Source: HXMU1420-13 sp965249965 (lineage in GTDB: Bacteria > Bacteroidota > Rhodothermia > Balneolales > Balneolaceae). Taken from it: a stretch of 64,000 nt of DNA. Below are positions 34,502 through 43,508 of the stretch, piece by piece. A program made the position numbers and the translations under genes. The notes beneath the pieces are model-generated. The model did no database searches. It saw only the letters and a list, made by a program, of their open reading frames with translations, and was not told the origin of the DNA. The stretch is taken from contig OZ252262.1 in the NCBI GenBank assembly GCA_965249965.1, forward strand, positions 1,488,001 through 1,552,000, in the 5' to 3' direction. Positions within the stretch are counted from its first letter, which is position 1; every line of letters starts with the position of its first letter.

Positions 34502-35416
34502 ATGAATACATCTCAAATACCTCGAAGTTCTGTTGCTAATTTAAGAGCTGCTCTAGCTGTTGAGTATCATTTTATAGGCAATGAAGATTGTTTTATCGAA
34601 AATATCAGAAGCATCGGGGAGGCAGATGAAACTTCCCTCGTTTGGTGTAGCCCCACAAAACCAAATAAGCAAGCGTTGGTAGATAAAACAAGTGCTTGTG
34701 TGATAATTTGCGATGAGTCTATTGAGATTTCAGAAGAGCAGAAAGCCTCAAAAGCTTTTTTCGTAGTTGATAATCCAAAGCTGGCTTTCAGCAGATTGGT
34801 GCGAAGTCTTCTTAGTTTGAATCAGCCTAGAGGTATCCACTCAAGTGCGGTTGTGCACCCGGAAGCTGAAATTTCTAAAACAGCATTTATTGGCCCAAAT
34901 TGTACAATCGGAGCCTGTAAAATTGGTGATCATACGCAGCTACACGGGAATATCCATGTGTATGATGATACAGAGATTGGAAATCATGTCGTGATTGAGG
35001 CAGGCGCTGTTTTAGGAGCTGAAGGTTTTGGAATGGCAAAATCTGAGCACGGCTCTTGGGAGCGATTTCCACATGTGGGGGGGCTTATTATTGAAGATTT
35101 TGTAGAAATAGGTGCTGCTACAACTATAGACAGGGGTGCTCTTGAAAACACTAAAATTGGAGAAGGATCTAAAATCTCAAAATCAGTTCATATTTCGCAT
35201 AATGTAGTGATTGGGAAAAATTGCTTGATCACTGGTTGTGTTTCCATTGCCGGATCTACGAAGATTGGCGATGATGTTTGGATAAGTCCGAATGCTACCA
35301 TTCTTAATCAATTAACGATTGGCAATAACGTATTTATCTCGATTGGGGCGATTATCACGCAATCAATCCCGGATAATTATCAGGCAATTGGTAGAAAAAT
35401 CCTTCCAAAAATGTGA
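34502..35416 (+). CDS. LpxD-like sugar N-acyltransferase
   Basis: A 304-residue protein with LpxD architecture. An N-terminal uridine-binding-like domain (about 30-105; FFVVDNPKLAFSRLVRSLL) precedes about ten left-handed beta-helix hexapeptide turns (HSSAVVHPEAEISKTAFIG onward). AEGFGMA, IGAATTIDRGAL and ISHNVVIG match LpxD motifs; His233 in SHNVVIG corresponds to the catalytic His. The C-terminal helix bundle of E. coli LpxD is missing (about 340 residues there). It sits directly before an acyl carrier protein gene (4 bp). I think it is a paralogue that acylates a glycan amino sugar rather than the lipid A enzyme, but the latter cannot be excluded here. Confidence 0.75.
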   Translation: MNTSQIPRSSVANLRAALAVEYHFIGNEDCFIENIRSIGEADETSLVWCSPTKPNKQALVDKTSACVIICDESIEISEEQKASKAFFVVDNPKLAFSRLVRSLLSLNQPRGIHSSAVVHPEAEISKTAFIGPNCTIGACKIGDHTQLHGNIHVYDDTEIGNHVVIEAGAVLGAEGFGMAKSEHGSWERFPHVGGLIIEDFVEIGAATTIDRGALENTKIGEGSKISKSVHISHNVVIGKNCLITGCVSIAGSTKIGDDVWISPNATILNQLTIGNNVFISIGAIITQSIPDNYQAIGRKILPKM

Positions 35417-35420
35417 AATA

Positions 35421-35642
35421 ATGAAGATCGAAGAACTCATTGCTGAAGTACTATACTTGCAATCTGCCGACGAAATTTCTGATGAAACCGGACCTGGTGA
35501 TATCCAAGCCTGGGACTCGTTAGGTCACATAAACATCATATCCGCAATAGAAGAGGAATATGAAATCGAAGTTGATCCTGAAGAAATTGCGGAGATCATG
35601 AATGTCGGGGATATCAAAAAAATGCTTGCCGCTAAAACCTAA
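35421..35642 (+). CDS. Dedicated acyl carrier protein
   Basis: A 73-residue ACP. The start is the ATG at 35421, four bases after the LpxD-like stop; an in-frame ATG further up (35319) would lie inside that gene. The phosphopantetheine site is Ser33 in QAWDSLGHINI, and the helices are acidic as usual (EEEYEIEVDPEEIAEI). It differs from housekeeping AcpP, which usually has DSLD. It is most likely loaded by the adjacent adenylating enzyme and read by the LpxD-like transferase. Very similar small ACPs occur in surface-polysaccharide clusters. Confidence 0.85.
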   Translation: MKIEELIAEVLYLQSADEISDETGPGDIQAWDSLGHINIISAIEEEYEIEVDPEEIAEIMNVGDIKKMLAAKT

Positions 35643-35652
35643 AGCTAGAAAA

Positions 35653-37119
35653 ATGCCAAATTCTATTGTTGAGGGGTTTTTTAATAGCGCAGAATTGAAT
35701 CCTTCAAAAACTGCTCTGATCTTTAAAAATGAGGAAATCGATTATCAGCAGGTGGCGATAAATGTGAGGAAGGTAGCCGGATTTTTTGAATCGAAAGGAG
35801 TGGTTGCTGGGGATAGAGTTATTTTTTATGGGCAAAAACATCCGCTCTTTGCGTATACCTATTTAGCCATTCATGCATTAAATGCTGTTGCTGTTCCGGT
35901 TGATGTTAAACTTCCTGAGGAAGGATATCATAAAATTGTAGAACAGGTTGAGCCTGCACTAATTTTACATAAGGTTCAAAATCGACAAAACATTAAGCAA
36001 TTTGATTTTAATGAGGCGCTACTGGATGGGGATGAAGCGAAGATAATAAGGATGCCATCGTCGGATGAAATTGCGGATATCCTATTTACAACGGGTACCA
36101 CTGGTGGTGGAAAAGGTGTACAACTAACTCATCGAAATATTTTAGCCGGCGCTATTAATTCAAATCAATTTATTGGTAACACAGGTGATGATACCGAAAT
36201 AATTCCCTTACCCGTGCACCATGCGTTCGGACTTCGCAGACTACGCACGAATTTATTTCTTGGAGCAACCGCAGTACTTATAGATGGCTTCTTGTTTCCA
36301 AAACTATTTTTCGAAGCTATCGAAAAATTTGGAGCAAATGGAATTTGTATGGTGCCTGCTGGTTTTGAAGTAGTAAAAAAACTTATGAAAGACCGATATA
36401 TAGAACACTTCAAAAAGCTGAAATATATCGAGTTTGGTTCCTCTCCGATGGCCCTGGAAACGAAGCAAGAATTGATCGGGCATTTACCGGATACCAGAAT
36501 TTGTATGCACTATGGGCTAACAGAAGTCGCAGCAAACATTTTTATTGAGTTTAACGAGTCGCAGCAGAAATTGTCGTCATTGGGAAAAGCAAGTCCTAAC
36601 GTTGAAGTGAATATTCTCGGAAGCAATGAAGAATTTTGTAATGATGGGGATGTAGGAGAGCTTGTAGTTAGTGGAGAAATACGTACGCCCGGTTATCTAA
36701 ATAATGATGTGTTAACAGAAAAAACAGCGTTTAACGAGTGGTTCAGAACGGGAGATTTGGGTTTCAAAGATTCTGATGGGTATATCCATTTAAGAGGGAG
36801 AGTAGATGATGTGATAAATGTTGGTGGCAAAAAGGTTTTTCCCGCAGAAATTGAAAACATGCTTGAAAGTCATGATCTAGTTAAAGAAAGTGCGGTAATT
36901 GCATCACGATCTGAGTCGAGTATTACCGGAGAAGAAATCGTGGCATTTGTAGTTATGAAACAGGAAGTAGTTTTTAATAGAACAGAGTTAATCCAATTTT
37001 TAAGAGAGCATCTGGAAACCTACAAAGTGCCATCACTGATTAAAGAGATTGGTTCCATTCCTAAAACAAGCTCTGGGAAAAAACAAAGAGACCGGTTAAA
37101 GGGAAGCTCAGCGAACTAG
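35653..37119 (+). CDS. Acyl-adenylating enzyme (acyl-CoA synthetase/acyl-ACP ligase family)
   Basis: A class I adenylate-forming enzyme of 488 residues from the ATG at 35653; a longer in-frame start at 35602 would overlap the ACP gene and is less likely. The ATP motif is ILFTTGTTGGGKGVQLTHRN (Gly-Gly where the usual motif has Pro-Lys). MHYGLTEVA, FRTGDLGF, GRVDDVINVGGKKVFPAEIE and the C-terminal catalytic lysine region PKTSSGKKQRDRL are all present. It would activate a carboxylic acid with ATP and load it onto the ACP 10 bp upstream (or onto CoA). The acid is unknown; the pocket cannot be read by eye. The 3' end overlaps the convergent glycosyltransferase gene by 12 bp. Confidence 0.85.
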   Translation: MPNSIVEGFFNSAELNPSKTALIFKNEEIDYQQVAINVRKVAGFFESKGVVAGDRVIFYGQKHPLFAYTYLAIHALNAVAVPVDVKLPEEGYHKIVEQVEPALILHKVQNRQNIKQFDFNEALLDGDEAKIIRMPSSDEIADILFTTGTTGGGKGVQLTHRNILAGAINSNQFIGNTGDDTEIIPLPVHHAFGLRRLRTNLFLGATAVLIDGFLFPKLFFEAIEKFGANGICMVPAGFEVVKKLMKDRYIEHFKKLKYIEFGSSPMALETKQELIGHLPDTRICMHYGLTEVAANIFIEFNESQQKLSSLGKASPNVEVNILGSNEEFCNDGDVGELVVSGEIRTPGYLNNDVLTEKTAFNEWFRTGDLGFKDSDGYIHLRGRVDDVINVGGKKVFPAEIENMLESHDLVKESAVIASRSESSITGEEIVAFVVMKQEVVFNRTELIQFLREHLETYKVPSLIKEIGSIPKTSSGKKQRDRLKGSSAN

Positions 37120-38415
37120 TTCGTTCATTAATCGTTCTAGCTCATCAGTAAGATGTTCAAAATTATACGCTTCTATTGCTTCAGAATTTGGCTGAACGGA
37201 AGGGGTATTAGTTTTCCAGGAGTTATAGATTGATCGTATATATTCTAATATTCCATCGCCATCTTCGCGCTCAAAAAACTTTCCGATTTCAGTATCGCGC
37301 ACAAGTTCGGCAGCCGCGCCATCAGTCGGTCCAATTCCAAGAACCGGATTTCCAGACAACATATATTCAAATACCTTGGTTGAAAGTGCAAATTTACTGT
37401 TCTTTGTTCGTCCAATAGAAAGTAATAATAACTGCGAGTTTTGCACTTGAACCATCATCTCATCATGAGGGATAAAACCATGAAAATTGGTTTGAATGTT
37501 GTTCGCTACCGATTCGATCTCACTTTTGATATTGGGATCGATACTCCCATAAAACTCTACCCTAAGCTCACTGGCAATTTCCGGATGATTGACTTCTATT
37601 GTTTGAAGCGCACTAATAAATTCTCCGGGATGTTGGTTAGCTTTTAAACTTCCAAAATAGCGAATAGAAAAAGTATCATTTGATGAAGGATTTTCTGAAG
37701 AATCAATTTGATGTTCAGGGTCGAATCCATTTGGTATTTTTTTAGCTTTCTCTTTCAATATTGATTCGTGCTCAGGAAAAAAACCATGATTCACCATCGT
37801 GATTTTAGAAGCTCGTTTGAGTGTTTTCTCTTCTAGCTTCTTATTTCTTGATCTGGCGAAACCACTTTGAGGATGGTCATCGTAGTAATAAATATTGGAC
37901 CATGGGTCGCGAAAATCAGCAAGCCAGGGCAACTTACTCCACTTGGCAAGGTCAGCGGCAATCAAACTGGTTGTAGGGGGTGGTGAAGTCGATAGAATAA
38001 TATCCGGATGCTCTTGTTCGATAACTTTTTTCCCAAGTGGCACTGCAAACCATTTCCAGGTAAATTTTGCATCCGGTATCATCAAATTCAATCTTACCCA
38101 TACTGCTAAACGCGAAATAAGGCTACTATTTTTTTGATAGAAAACACCAGGATTACTGGTTTTTGTTTTCGATTTTTTGCCCAGATTTAATAATTCGGTA
38201 GGTTCAATAATAGTTGAACGGTAAACTTTAATTTGTTCTAGAAGCGGATCATCCGGTTTGCCCTCCATACCAGCCGAAGCTTTGTCTGCTGTTAGCACCA
38301 CAATATCCCATCCCTTACGTGCCAGGTATTTACAGAACCGCGATATACGGTATGTGCCTACATCCGCAAAAGGATACCAATAATAGGTTACTACTAGAAC
38401 TTTTTTATTCGCCAC
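37108..38415 (-). CDS. Glycosyltransferase family 4 (second copy)
   Basis: A 435-residue GT-B enzyme. The N-terminus KKVLVVTYYWYPFADVGTYRISRFC is typical of GT4-like transferases in capsule/EPS clusters. LSTSPPPTTSLIAADLAKW and LADFRDPWSNIYYYDDH belong to the acceptor domain. The donor domain has FSIRYFGSLKANQHPGEFISAL, NFHGFIPHDEMM and STKVFEYMLSGNPVLGIG, with its glutamate. It follows yfhO on the minus strand, overlapping it by 11 bp, so both are probably one transcript. The sugar specificity cannot be read. Confidence 0.8.
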   Translation of the reverse strand: MANKKVLVVTYYWYPFADVGTYRISRFCKYLARKGWDIVVLTADKASAGMEGKPDDPLLEQIKVYRSTIIEPTELLNLGKKSKTKTSNPGVFYQKNSSLISRLAVWVRLNLMIPDAKFTWKWFAVPLGKKVIEQEHPDIILSTSPPPTTSLIAADLAKWSKLPWLADFRDPWSNIYYYDDHPQSGFARSRNKKLEEKTLKRASKITMVNHGFFPEHESILKEKAKKIPNGFDPEHQIDSSENPSSNDTFSIRYFGSLKANQHPGEFISALQTIEVNHPEIASELRVEFYGSIDPNIKSEIESVANNIQTNFHGFIPHDEMMVQVQNSQLLLLSIGRTKNSKFALSTKVFEYMLSGNPVLGIGPTDGAAAELVRDTEIGKFFEREDGDGILEYIRSIYNSWKTNTPSVQPNSEAIEAYNFEHLTDELERLMNELVR

Positions 38416-40858
38416 TCTTTTTTCGGTGGTTGATAAATTGAATCAGCAAGACCAAACCTAGTCCCAACTGAAATAGCATGGATATGCTGGATAAAATGAT
38501 TCCGTTGTAATACGATGATGGTCTGAAATCTAATTCCAGAGTATGAGAACCTGCTGGAATTTCCACTCCCCGCAATAAATAATTTGTTTTGTGGATTGGG
38601 ATCTCTTCACCATTTAAAAGTGCTATCCAGCCATCGGGGTAATAAATTTCACTGATTACTAAGAATCCTGGTTCAGAGCGCTCTAGATTGAATTTCATTT
38701 CTGCGCCTGAATAATTATCAACTTCGATGGTTGAAGTAGTGTCTGGAGAAGTGGCTGGTTGATAATTTTCAACAACTGCAGTTGTATAAAAATCTAGACT
38801 TCCAGGGTAAAGTAAATCATAAGCTTCGATTGGGGTATCTACTGTAACCACGGAATCAACAAAAAATGCTTTAGGAAGCACTTGTTCGTTTTCATACACA
38901 ATGCCACCGTTTTCACCTGTAAATACAGGGCGCAATCCTGGAATTACTAATCCGGGGTTATACGTGATGTATTTTGTATTTAATACACTAAGTAAGCCTA
39001 AATTTATGCCATATTCCCCTCCAAAGAGCGGGCTATTTGCTGCAAAAAACACATCCTGCACCACACTTAACTTCGCACCGGAATAACCACCAAGTGATGG
39101 ATAGAAATACGAAGGAACAGCATTCGAAAAGGGACCAGAGGGTATATCTAATGGGAACACACGATATGGGTATACATTCTTTTCATTCTCTTGCTGAATA
39201 AACCGATCTTGGTCTCTGCTTCCAGCAATAATAAGTCGTTCGGCATCAACATTCGAAGTCACAAATTTTGATTCAGCCATATATCGCTGACCAACCTGCA
39301 TCATGTCGATGCCAGCCAATACAATTATTCCCATCCCTGCAATAGTAGGGGAAAGTTTTTTCTGAGCAATCCCATAAACTACACCTCCTCCTAAGATCAG
39401 AAACAGCGCAAAGCGGTATAAATCACCATTTGCTTTTTCTTCTCTTGCCGGCACTAATTGTTGCTCGATATAATTAAAAGCTCTTTCCCGAACTTGAGGG
39501 TTATCTGGGGAAACTTGATTTTGTTGGGCGATTTGGGCAGATATTTGGTCTACTTCACCGAAGCCGGTGTAATCGAAGTTTTTTACCAAGATGAAGACTA
39601 ATATAAAAACTACAAATGCGGCGCCAAGAGGAGCGTAATACTTCTTAAATGATATTGATTTGTCTGAAAATGAATCTGTGAGCTTATCTAAACCAGATAC
39701 AGCAATAATTGAAAAACAGAATGAAGTTACTACCAGCCATGTTTCAGGTGCTCTAAACTTGTCGAAAAAGGGGATGTAATCGAAAGCTAGCTGATTCAAA
39801 ACTCTGAATGAGCTACCCCAGGAAAAGAAAATGGCCAGAATTCCAACTCCTAGAAAAACAAAAACCAGACGGTCTTTAGTTTTCCATAAACCAATAAGCA
39901 TAAACAAAAAAGCTAAAGCACCTAGATAGTGTGGACCGGAAGTAATAGACTTAGGTCCCCAATAATCGGGAGATGCACCCCCAAATAAATTTGGTACAAT
40001 TAGAGTAAGTGATTCCGAAACACCTTGACTCCATGCAAACGCGTAATTAGCATCCAGCCCGGTTGTGCCATCTAAGTCTGAGCCACCGCGGATACTGTAT
40101 TCTGCGTATGCACTTTGCGATAAAGTTCTTTCCGCATTCCCTAAAATTCCCATGACCCCACCAATTGCAAGCAGCCCGGTGATAATTCCAACTTTCTTGT
40201 AATCATTTTGTTTCAACCAACCAACGATATCATACAACCACAACGCCGCAAGGAGATAGGCAAAGTAATAGGTGATTTGTGGATGTCCCGCCCGAACTTC
40301 CAGGGCCATTGCAGTAGTGAAAATAAGTAGTCCTGCAATGGTTTTTCCTTTTCGGGTTAGTAACCAGTATCCTACAAAAGTCCAGGGGACGAATGCCAGA
40401 GTGAAAAACTTAGAGGTATGGCCAGCCATTATTATGACTGGAAAATAGGTGGTTAAAGAAAAAGTAATGCTCCCAAAAACGGCACTTAGCGGTCGAAAAC
40501 CCATCACAATTAACAGCACATACATGCCTGATAACATAACCCAGTATTGAAAAGCGGGGTAAATTTTGCTGAAAATGCCAGATAAATTATTTAGATGTGG
40601 AAACTTATTTTTAGTTGAAACTACAAATGAAGGCATTCCACCAAACATATTGCTCGCCCAAAGAGGCTCTTCGTCGAATTCTTCTCGATACTCAATGATA
40701 GATTCTGCACCAGCACGCCACTGGGTAATATCATGCCGTTCTATCTCTTTTCCTCCAAGTGTTGTTTGAAAAAACATCACCAATGGGACAATAAAGAGAA
40801 CAAGTAAAGAAATTATATGTTGGCGGGAACGAGGTAGTCGATAGAAAAAATCGGCCAT
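38405..40858 (-). CDS. YfhO-family membrane protein (GT-C-like)
   Basis: An 817-residue integral membrane protein with about 12-13 helices and a C-terminal soluble beta-rich region (about 690-790; GFLVISEIYYPDGWIALLNGEEI). The first periplasmic loop has ERHDITQWRAGAESIIEY, followed by MFGGMPSFVVSTKNKF, as in YfhO proteins. B. subtilis YfhO is tied to glycosylation of lipoteichoic acid, and the fold resembles GT-C transferases that use lipid-linked sugars outside the membrane. Here it probably decorates a surface glycan. It sits between gatC (15 bp gap) and a GT4 gene. Confidence 0.8.
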   Translation of the reverse strand: MADFFYRLPRSRQHIISLLVLFIVPLVMFFQTTLGGKEIERHDITQWRAGAESIIEYREEFDEEPLWASNMFGGMPSFVVSTKNKFPHLNNLSGIFSKIYPAFQYWVMLSGMYVLLIVMGFRPLSAVFGSITFSLTTYFPVIIMAGHTSKFFTLAFVPWTFVGYWLLTRKGKTIAGLLIFTTAMALEVRAGHPQITYYFAYLLAALWLYDIVGWLKQNDYKKVGIITGLLAIGGVMGILGNAERTLSQSAYAEYSIRGGSDLDGTTGLDANYAFAWSQGVSESLTLIVPNLFGGASPDYWGPKSITSGPHYLGALAFLFMLIGLWKTKDRLVFVFLGVGILAIFFSWGSSFRVLNQLAFDYIPFFDKFRAPETWLVVTSFCFSIIAVSGLDKLTDSFSDKSISFKKYYAPLGAAFVVFILVFILVKNFDYTGFGEVDQISAQIAQQNQVSPDNPQVRERAFNYIEQQLVPAREEKANGDLYRFALFLILGGGVVYGIAQKKLSPTIAGMGIIVLAGIDMMQVGQRYMAESKFVTSNVDAERLIIAGSRDQDRFIQQENEKNVYPYRVFPLDIPSGPFSNAVPSYFYPSLGGYSGAKLSVVQDVFFAANSPLFGGEYGINLGLLSVLNTKYITYNPGLVIPGLRPVFTGENGGIVYENEQVLPKAFFVDSVVTVDTPIEAYDLLYPGSLDFYTTAVVENYQPATSPDTTSTIEVDNYSGAEMKFNLERSEPGFLVISEIYYPDGWIALLNGEEIPIHKTNYLLRGVEIPAGSHTLELDFRPSSYYNGIILSSISMLFQLGLGLVLLIQFINHRKKSGE

Positions 40859-40873
40859 CTTAAAGTATTTTGT

Positions 40874-41161
40874 TTATTCGATAACTTTTGGAACGCGAAA
40901 GTAATCAGAGTCGGCATCGGGAGCGTTTTTTAACGCATCATCATGTTTCAAAGGAGTGTTAGCTACATCCGGGCGAAGCCTGCTCTTTAAATCTATTACA
41001 TGCTCCAGGGGTTCAACCTGATCAGTATCAAGCTCGTTTAAAAGATCCATGTATCCTAGAATATTGTTCATATCTTTAGCCAGACTTTGAACCTCTTTGT
41101 CTGATAGTTGTAATCGCGCAAGATCTGCAACGTAGCGTACTTCTTTTTCTGATACTGACAT
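40874..41161 (-). CDS. gatC: Asp-tRNA(Asn)/Glu-tRNA(Gln) amidotransferase subunit C
   Basis: A 95-residue GatC, the small scaffold of the GatCAB complex that amidates misacylated Glu-tRNA(Gln) and/or Asp-tRNA(Asn). Recognised by VRYVADLARLQLSDKEV at the N-terminus, LDTDQVEPLEHVIDL in the middle and DYFRVPKVIE at the end. gatA and gatB are not in the window, so the genes are split. It is the first gene of a minus-strand unit with yfhO and a GT4 gene; a link to glycans is probably only positional. Confidence 0.9.
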   Translation of the reverse strand: MSVSEKEVRYVADLARLQLSDKEVQSLAKDMNNILGYMDLLNELDTDQVEPLEHVIDLKSRLRPDVANTPLKHDDALKNAPDADSDYFRVPKVIE

Positions 41162-41265
41162 TTGATGGAAATTTAGTTCGCGACAAGGTAAGAAAGATCA
41201 ATCGAAAGGTTGTGTTGAAACCAGTAAAAAAAACACATTGAGGCAATCAATTTTTATTCAAACCC

Positions 41266-41294
41266 TTGTAATATTGCTTCACATGAAATAATAT
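41266..41294 (+). promoter_or_regulatory. Candidate ptsH promoter, predicted leaderless start
   Basis: TTGTAA (41266-41271), a 17-bp spacer and TAATAT (41289-41294). A start seven bases after the -10 falls on the A of the ptsH ATG (41301), so the message could be leaderless. No Shine-Dalgarno is visible upstream of ptsH, which agrees with this. Pattern reading only. Confidence 0.35.
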
Positions 41295-41300
41295 GATTGT

Positions 41301-41573
41301 ATGATCAAAAAAACAGTTACAATAAAGAATAGTTCGGGATTACATGCACGCCCTTCAGCGGCTTTAGTAAAGCTAGCGGGTAGTTTTAAGTCGGATTTTT
41401 ACATTCACATGTACGGTTACAGAGTGAATGGGAAAAGTATTCTTGGCGTGATGACGCTAGCCGCAGAACAAGGGGCCGAATTATTATTTGAGGTATCCGG
41501 TGCGGATGAAAAGGAGGCGATGGCCGCAATTTTAGAGTTAGTTGATAATAAGTTTGGGGCAACTGACGAATAA
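41301..41573 (+). CDS. ptsH: Phosphocarrier protein HPr
   Basis: A 90-residue HPr. His15 in SSGLHARPSA is the site phosphorylated by EI. Ser46 in GKSILGVM matches the regulatory serine used by HPr kinase in Firmicutes and many Gram-negatives. Both are intact. The next gene, ptsI, starts two bases after the stop. No EIIA, EIIB or EIIC for sugar uptake is in the window, so this may be a regulatory phosphorelay, though transport subunits could lie elsewhere. Start predicted at 41301, possibly leaderless. Confidence 0.92.
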   Translation: MIKKTVTIKNSSGLHARPSAALVKLAGSFKSDFYIHMYGYRVNGKSILGVMTLAAEQGAELLFEVSGADEKEAMAAILELVDNKFGATDE

Positions 41574-41575
41574 TT

Positions 41576-43291
41576 ATGCCAAATACTCTCGAGGAACACA
41601 TTATCCACGGCATAGCTTCGAGCAAAGGAATTGCGCTCGGCCCAGTATGGGTAATTGACGACTCTAAACAATCTGTATCTCCAAAAAAAATTCGCCAGAT
41701 TCAGGTTAGAACGCATCTCAAACGTTTTGAAAAAGCTAAAGAATCATTCCTGGAAGAGTTAAATACGCTTTCGATTAATTTAGATAGTGCGACAAAAGAA
41801 ATTTTTGAAGCTCAAAAACATATTGTTTCAGATGTTGATATCCATGCAAAAGTCTATAATCTAATTGAGAAAGAGCGGTATAGTGTCGACTACTCGATAT
41901 ACAATACCTTCGGATTATTTATTGAAAAACTGAAGGAAAGCGGGTCTGAGCTTTTTAAACAAAGAATCGTAGATCTGGAAAATCTGCGGGATCGATTGAT
42001 CGAGTTAACCAGTGATAATGGAAAGCTGGAAAAAATACCTAAAGGCTCCATTTTAATCGTAAAAGAGATAAGCCCTACTGATCTGGTATCGTACTTTGAT
42101 CGAGGGATAAAAGCATTGGTGATGGATAAAGGCGGGTTAACTTCTCATGCTGCAATCATTGCTCAATCGTTAAATATTCCGTGTTTAGTAAGTGCAAAAT
42201 CTGCTGTTCCCAATACAAAAAAAGCAGAAAAAGCGATTGTGGATGGAAATGAGGGCACACTGATTATAAATCCATCAGCAGCAACACAAACAGAATATAA
42301 AGCGAAGTTAAAAGAGTACACAAAAGTAGTTCGTGATAGTTTAAAGGTGAATGAACAATCAGTTACAACCGATGGATTTAATTTTCATTTGCGCGCTAAT
42401 GTTGAGTTCATTCAGGAACTGGAAATTGTCAAGAAAAGTAAGGCAGAAGGTATAGGGCTTTTAAGAACGGAAGCTTTGTTATACGGCGGATTTGAAAAAA
42501 GAAGCCTGGAAGAACAGATTAAGTTTTATTCTCACATTCTGGAAAATAGTTCCGGAACTTGCACAGTACGATTATTTGATGTTGGTGGAGATAAATTAAA
42601 GTTAAAATCAGGTGATGAAGATAATCCATTTTTAGGGTGGCGTGGAATAAGGATGTTACTTGATGAACGTGAAATGCTCGAAAATCAGCTAAGTGCGATT
42701 CTCACTGTATCAGGAAAACATTTGGGGCGTATCCAAATTCTTGTACCGATGGTAACAGATATTTTTGAAATTCGAGAGGTTCGTGCAATCCTAACGCTGG
42801 TTCAAAACAGATTAGATCAACAAGGAATCGTATATGACAAATATATCCGATTGGGAATAATGGTTGAGGTACCCAGCGTTGCGCTATTGGCAAGTCATTT
42901 CGCTCAAGAGATTGATTTTTTCAGCATCGGAACGAATGATCTGACGCAATATACACTAGCCGTTGATCGCGGAAATGAACGAATTTGTTCATTATATCAG
43001 CATAACCATCCGGCTGTTTGGCAGTTGATTTATCAAACAGTGTATGCTTCTAAAAAAAGTAACACCCACGTAGCTGTTTGTGGCGAGTTAGCTGGCGACC
43101 AGATTGGAGCTGCAACTTTGATTGGAATGGGGGTAAATGACTTGAGTATGTCGCCTCATAATATTCCAAAAATAAAGCACCTGCTTTCTACAAATTCGTT
43201 GCAAACTTTTAAAGAATTAGCACAGAAAGTACTAAATGGAGCAAGTACCGCTGATGTTAAATCTACATTCAAAGCGCTTTTCCCCGAATAA
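41576..43291 (+). CDS. ptsI: PTS enzyme I
   Basis: Takes phosphate from phosphoenolpyruvate and passes it to HPr. The 571-residue length is usual. The N-terminal domain has GIASSKGIALGPVWV. The active His191 is in GGLTSHAAIIAQSLNIPCLV. The C-terminal PEP-binding barrel shows GIGLLRTEALLYG, RLFDVGGDKL, IPCMVEVPS-like GIMVEVPSVAL, FFSIGTNDLTQYTLAVDRGN and the catalytic Cys in VAVCGELAGD. Forms one transcript with ptsH. The 217 bp after it hold an AT-rich inverted repeat (GTATTTT-N5-AAAATAC, 43436-43454) and no clear terminator. Confidence 0.95.
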   Translation: MPNTLEEHIIHGIASSKGIALGPVWVIDDSKQSVSPKKIRQIQVRTHLKRFEKAKESFLEELNTLSINLDSATKEIFEAQKHIVSDVDIHAKVYNLIEKERYSVDYSIYNTFGLFIEKLKESGSELFKQRIVDLENLRDRLIELTSDNGKLEKIPKGSILIVKEISPTDLVSYFDRGIKALVMDKGGLTSHAAIIAQSLNIPCLVSAKSAVPNTKKAEKAIVDGNEGTLIINPSAATQTEYKAKLKEYTKVVRDSLKVNEQSVTTDGFNFHLRANVEFIQELEIVKKSKAEGIGLLRTEALLYGGFEKRSLEEQIKFYSHILENSSGTCTVRLFDVGGDKLKLKSGDEDNPFLGWRGIRMLLDEREMLENQLSAILTVSGKHLGRIQILVPMVTDIFEIREVRAILTLVQNRLDQQGIVYDKYIRLGIMVEVPSVALLASHFAQEIDFFSIGTNDLTQYTLAVDRGNERICSLYQHNHPAVWQLIYQTVYASKKSNTHVAVCGELAGDQIGAATLIGMGVNDLSMSPHNIPKIKHLLSTNSLQTFKELAQKVLNGASTADVKSTFKALFPE

Positions 43292-43508
43292 ATTATGATT
43301 TAATATTTTAGTTCATACCAGTTCAAACCTGCCAGAGTTTAGCTTGAAAACGGTTCCATTACTGATATTTTAAGGAAAAATAGCTTTTTTAATAAAAATT
43401 TAAGCTTTAGATTATTATTTAATAATTTCTTTACGGTATTTTCTTGAAAAATACTAAATAATATAGGTAACTTTCATTTTCATAAGTTAACAACCTTTTT
43501 TTATCAAG

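Noticed and set aside
35319..35420. Longer start for the acyl carrier protein
   Set aside because: It would lie inside the LpxD-like gene, and the ACP homology begins at the ATG at 35421.
35602..35652. Longer start for the acyl-adenylating enzyme
   Set aside because: It overlaps the ACP coding end; homology starts near the ATG at 35653.
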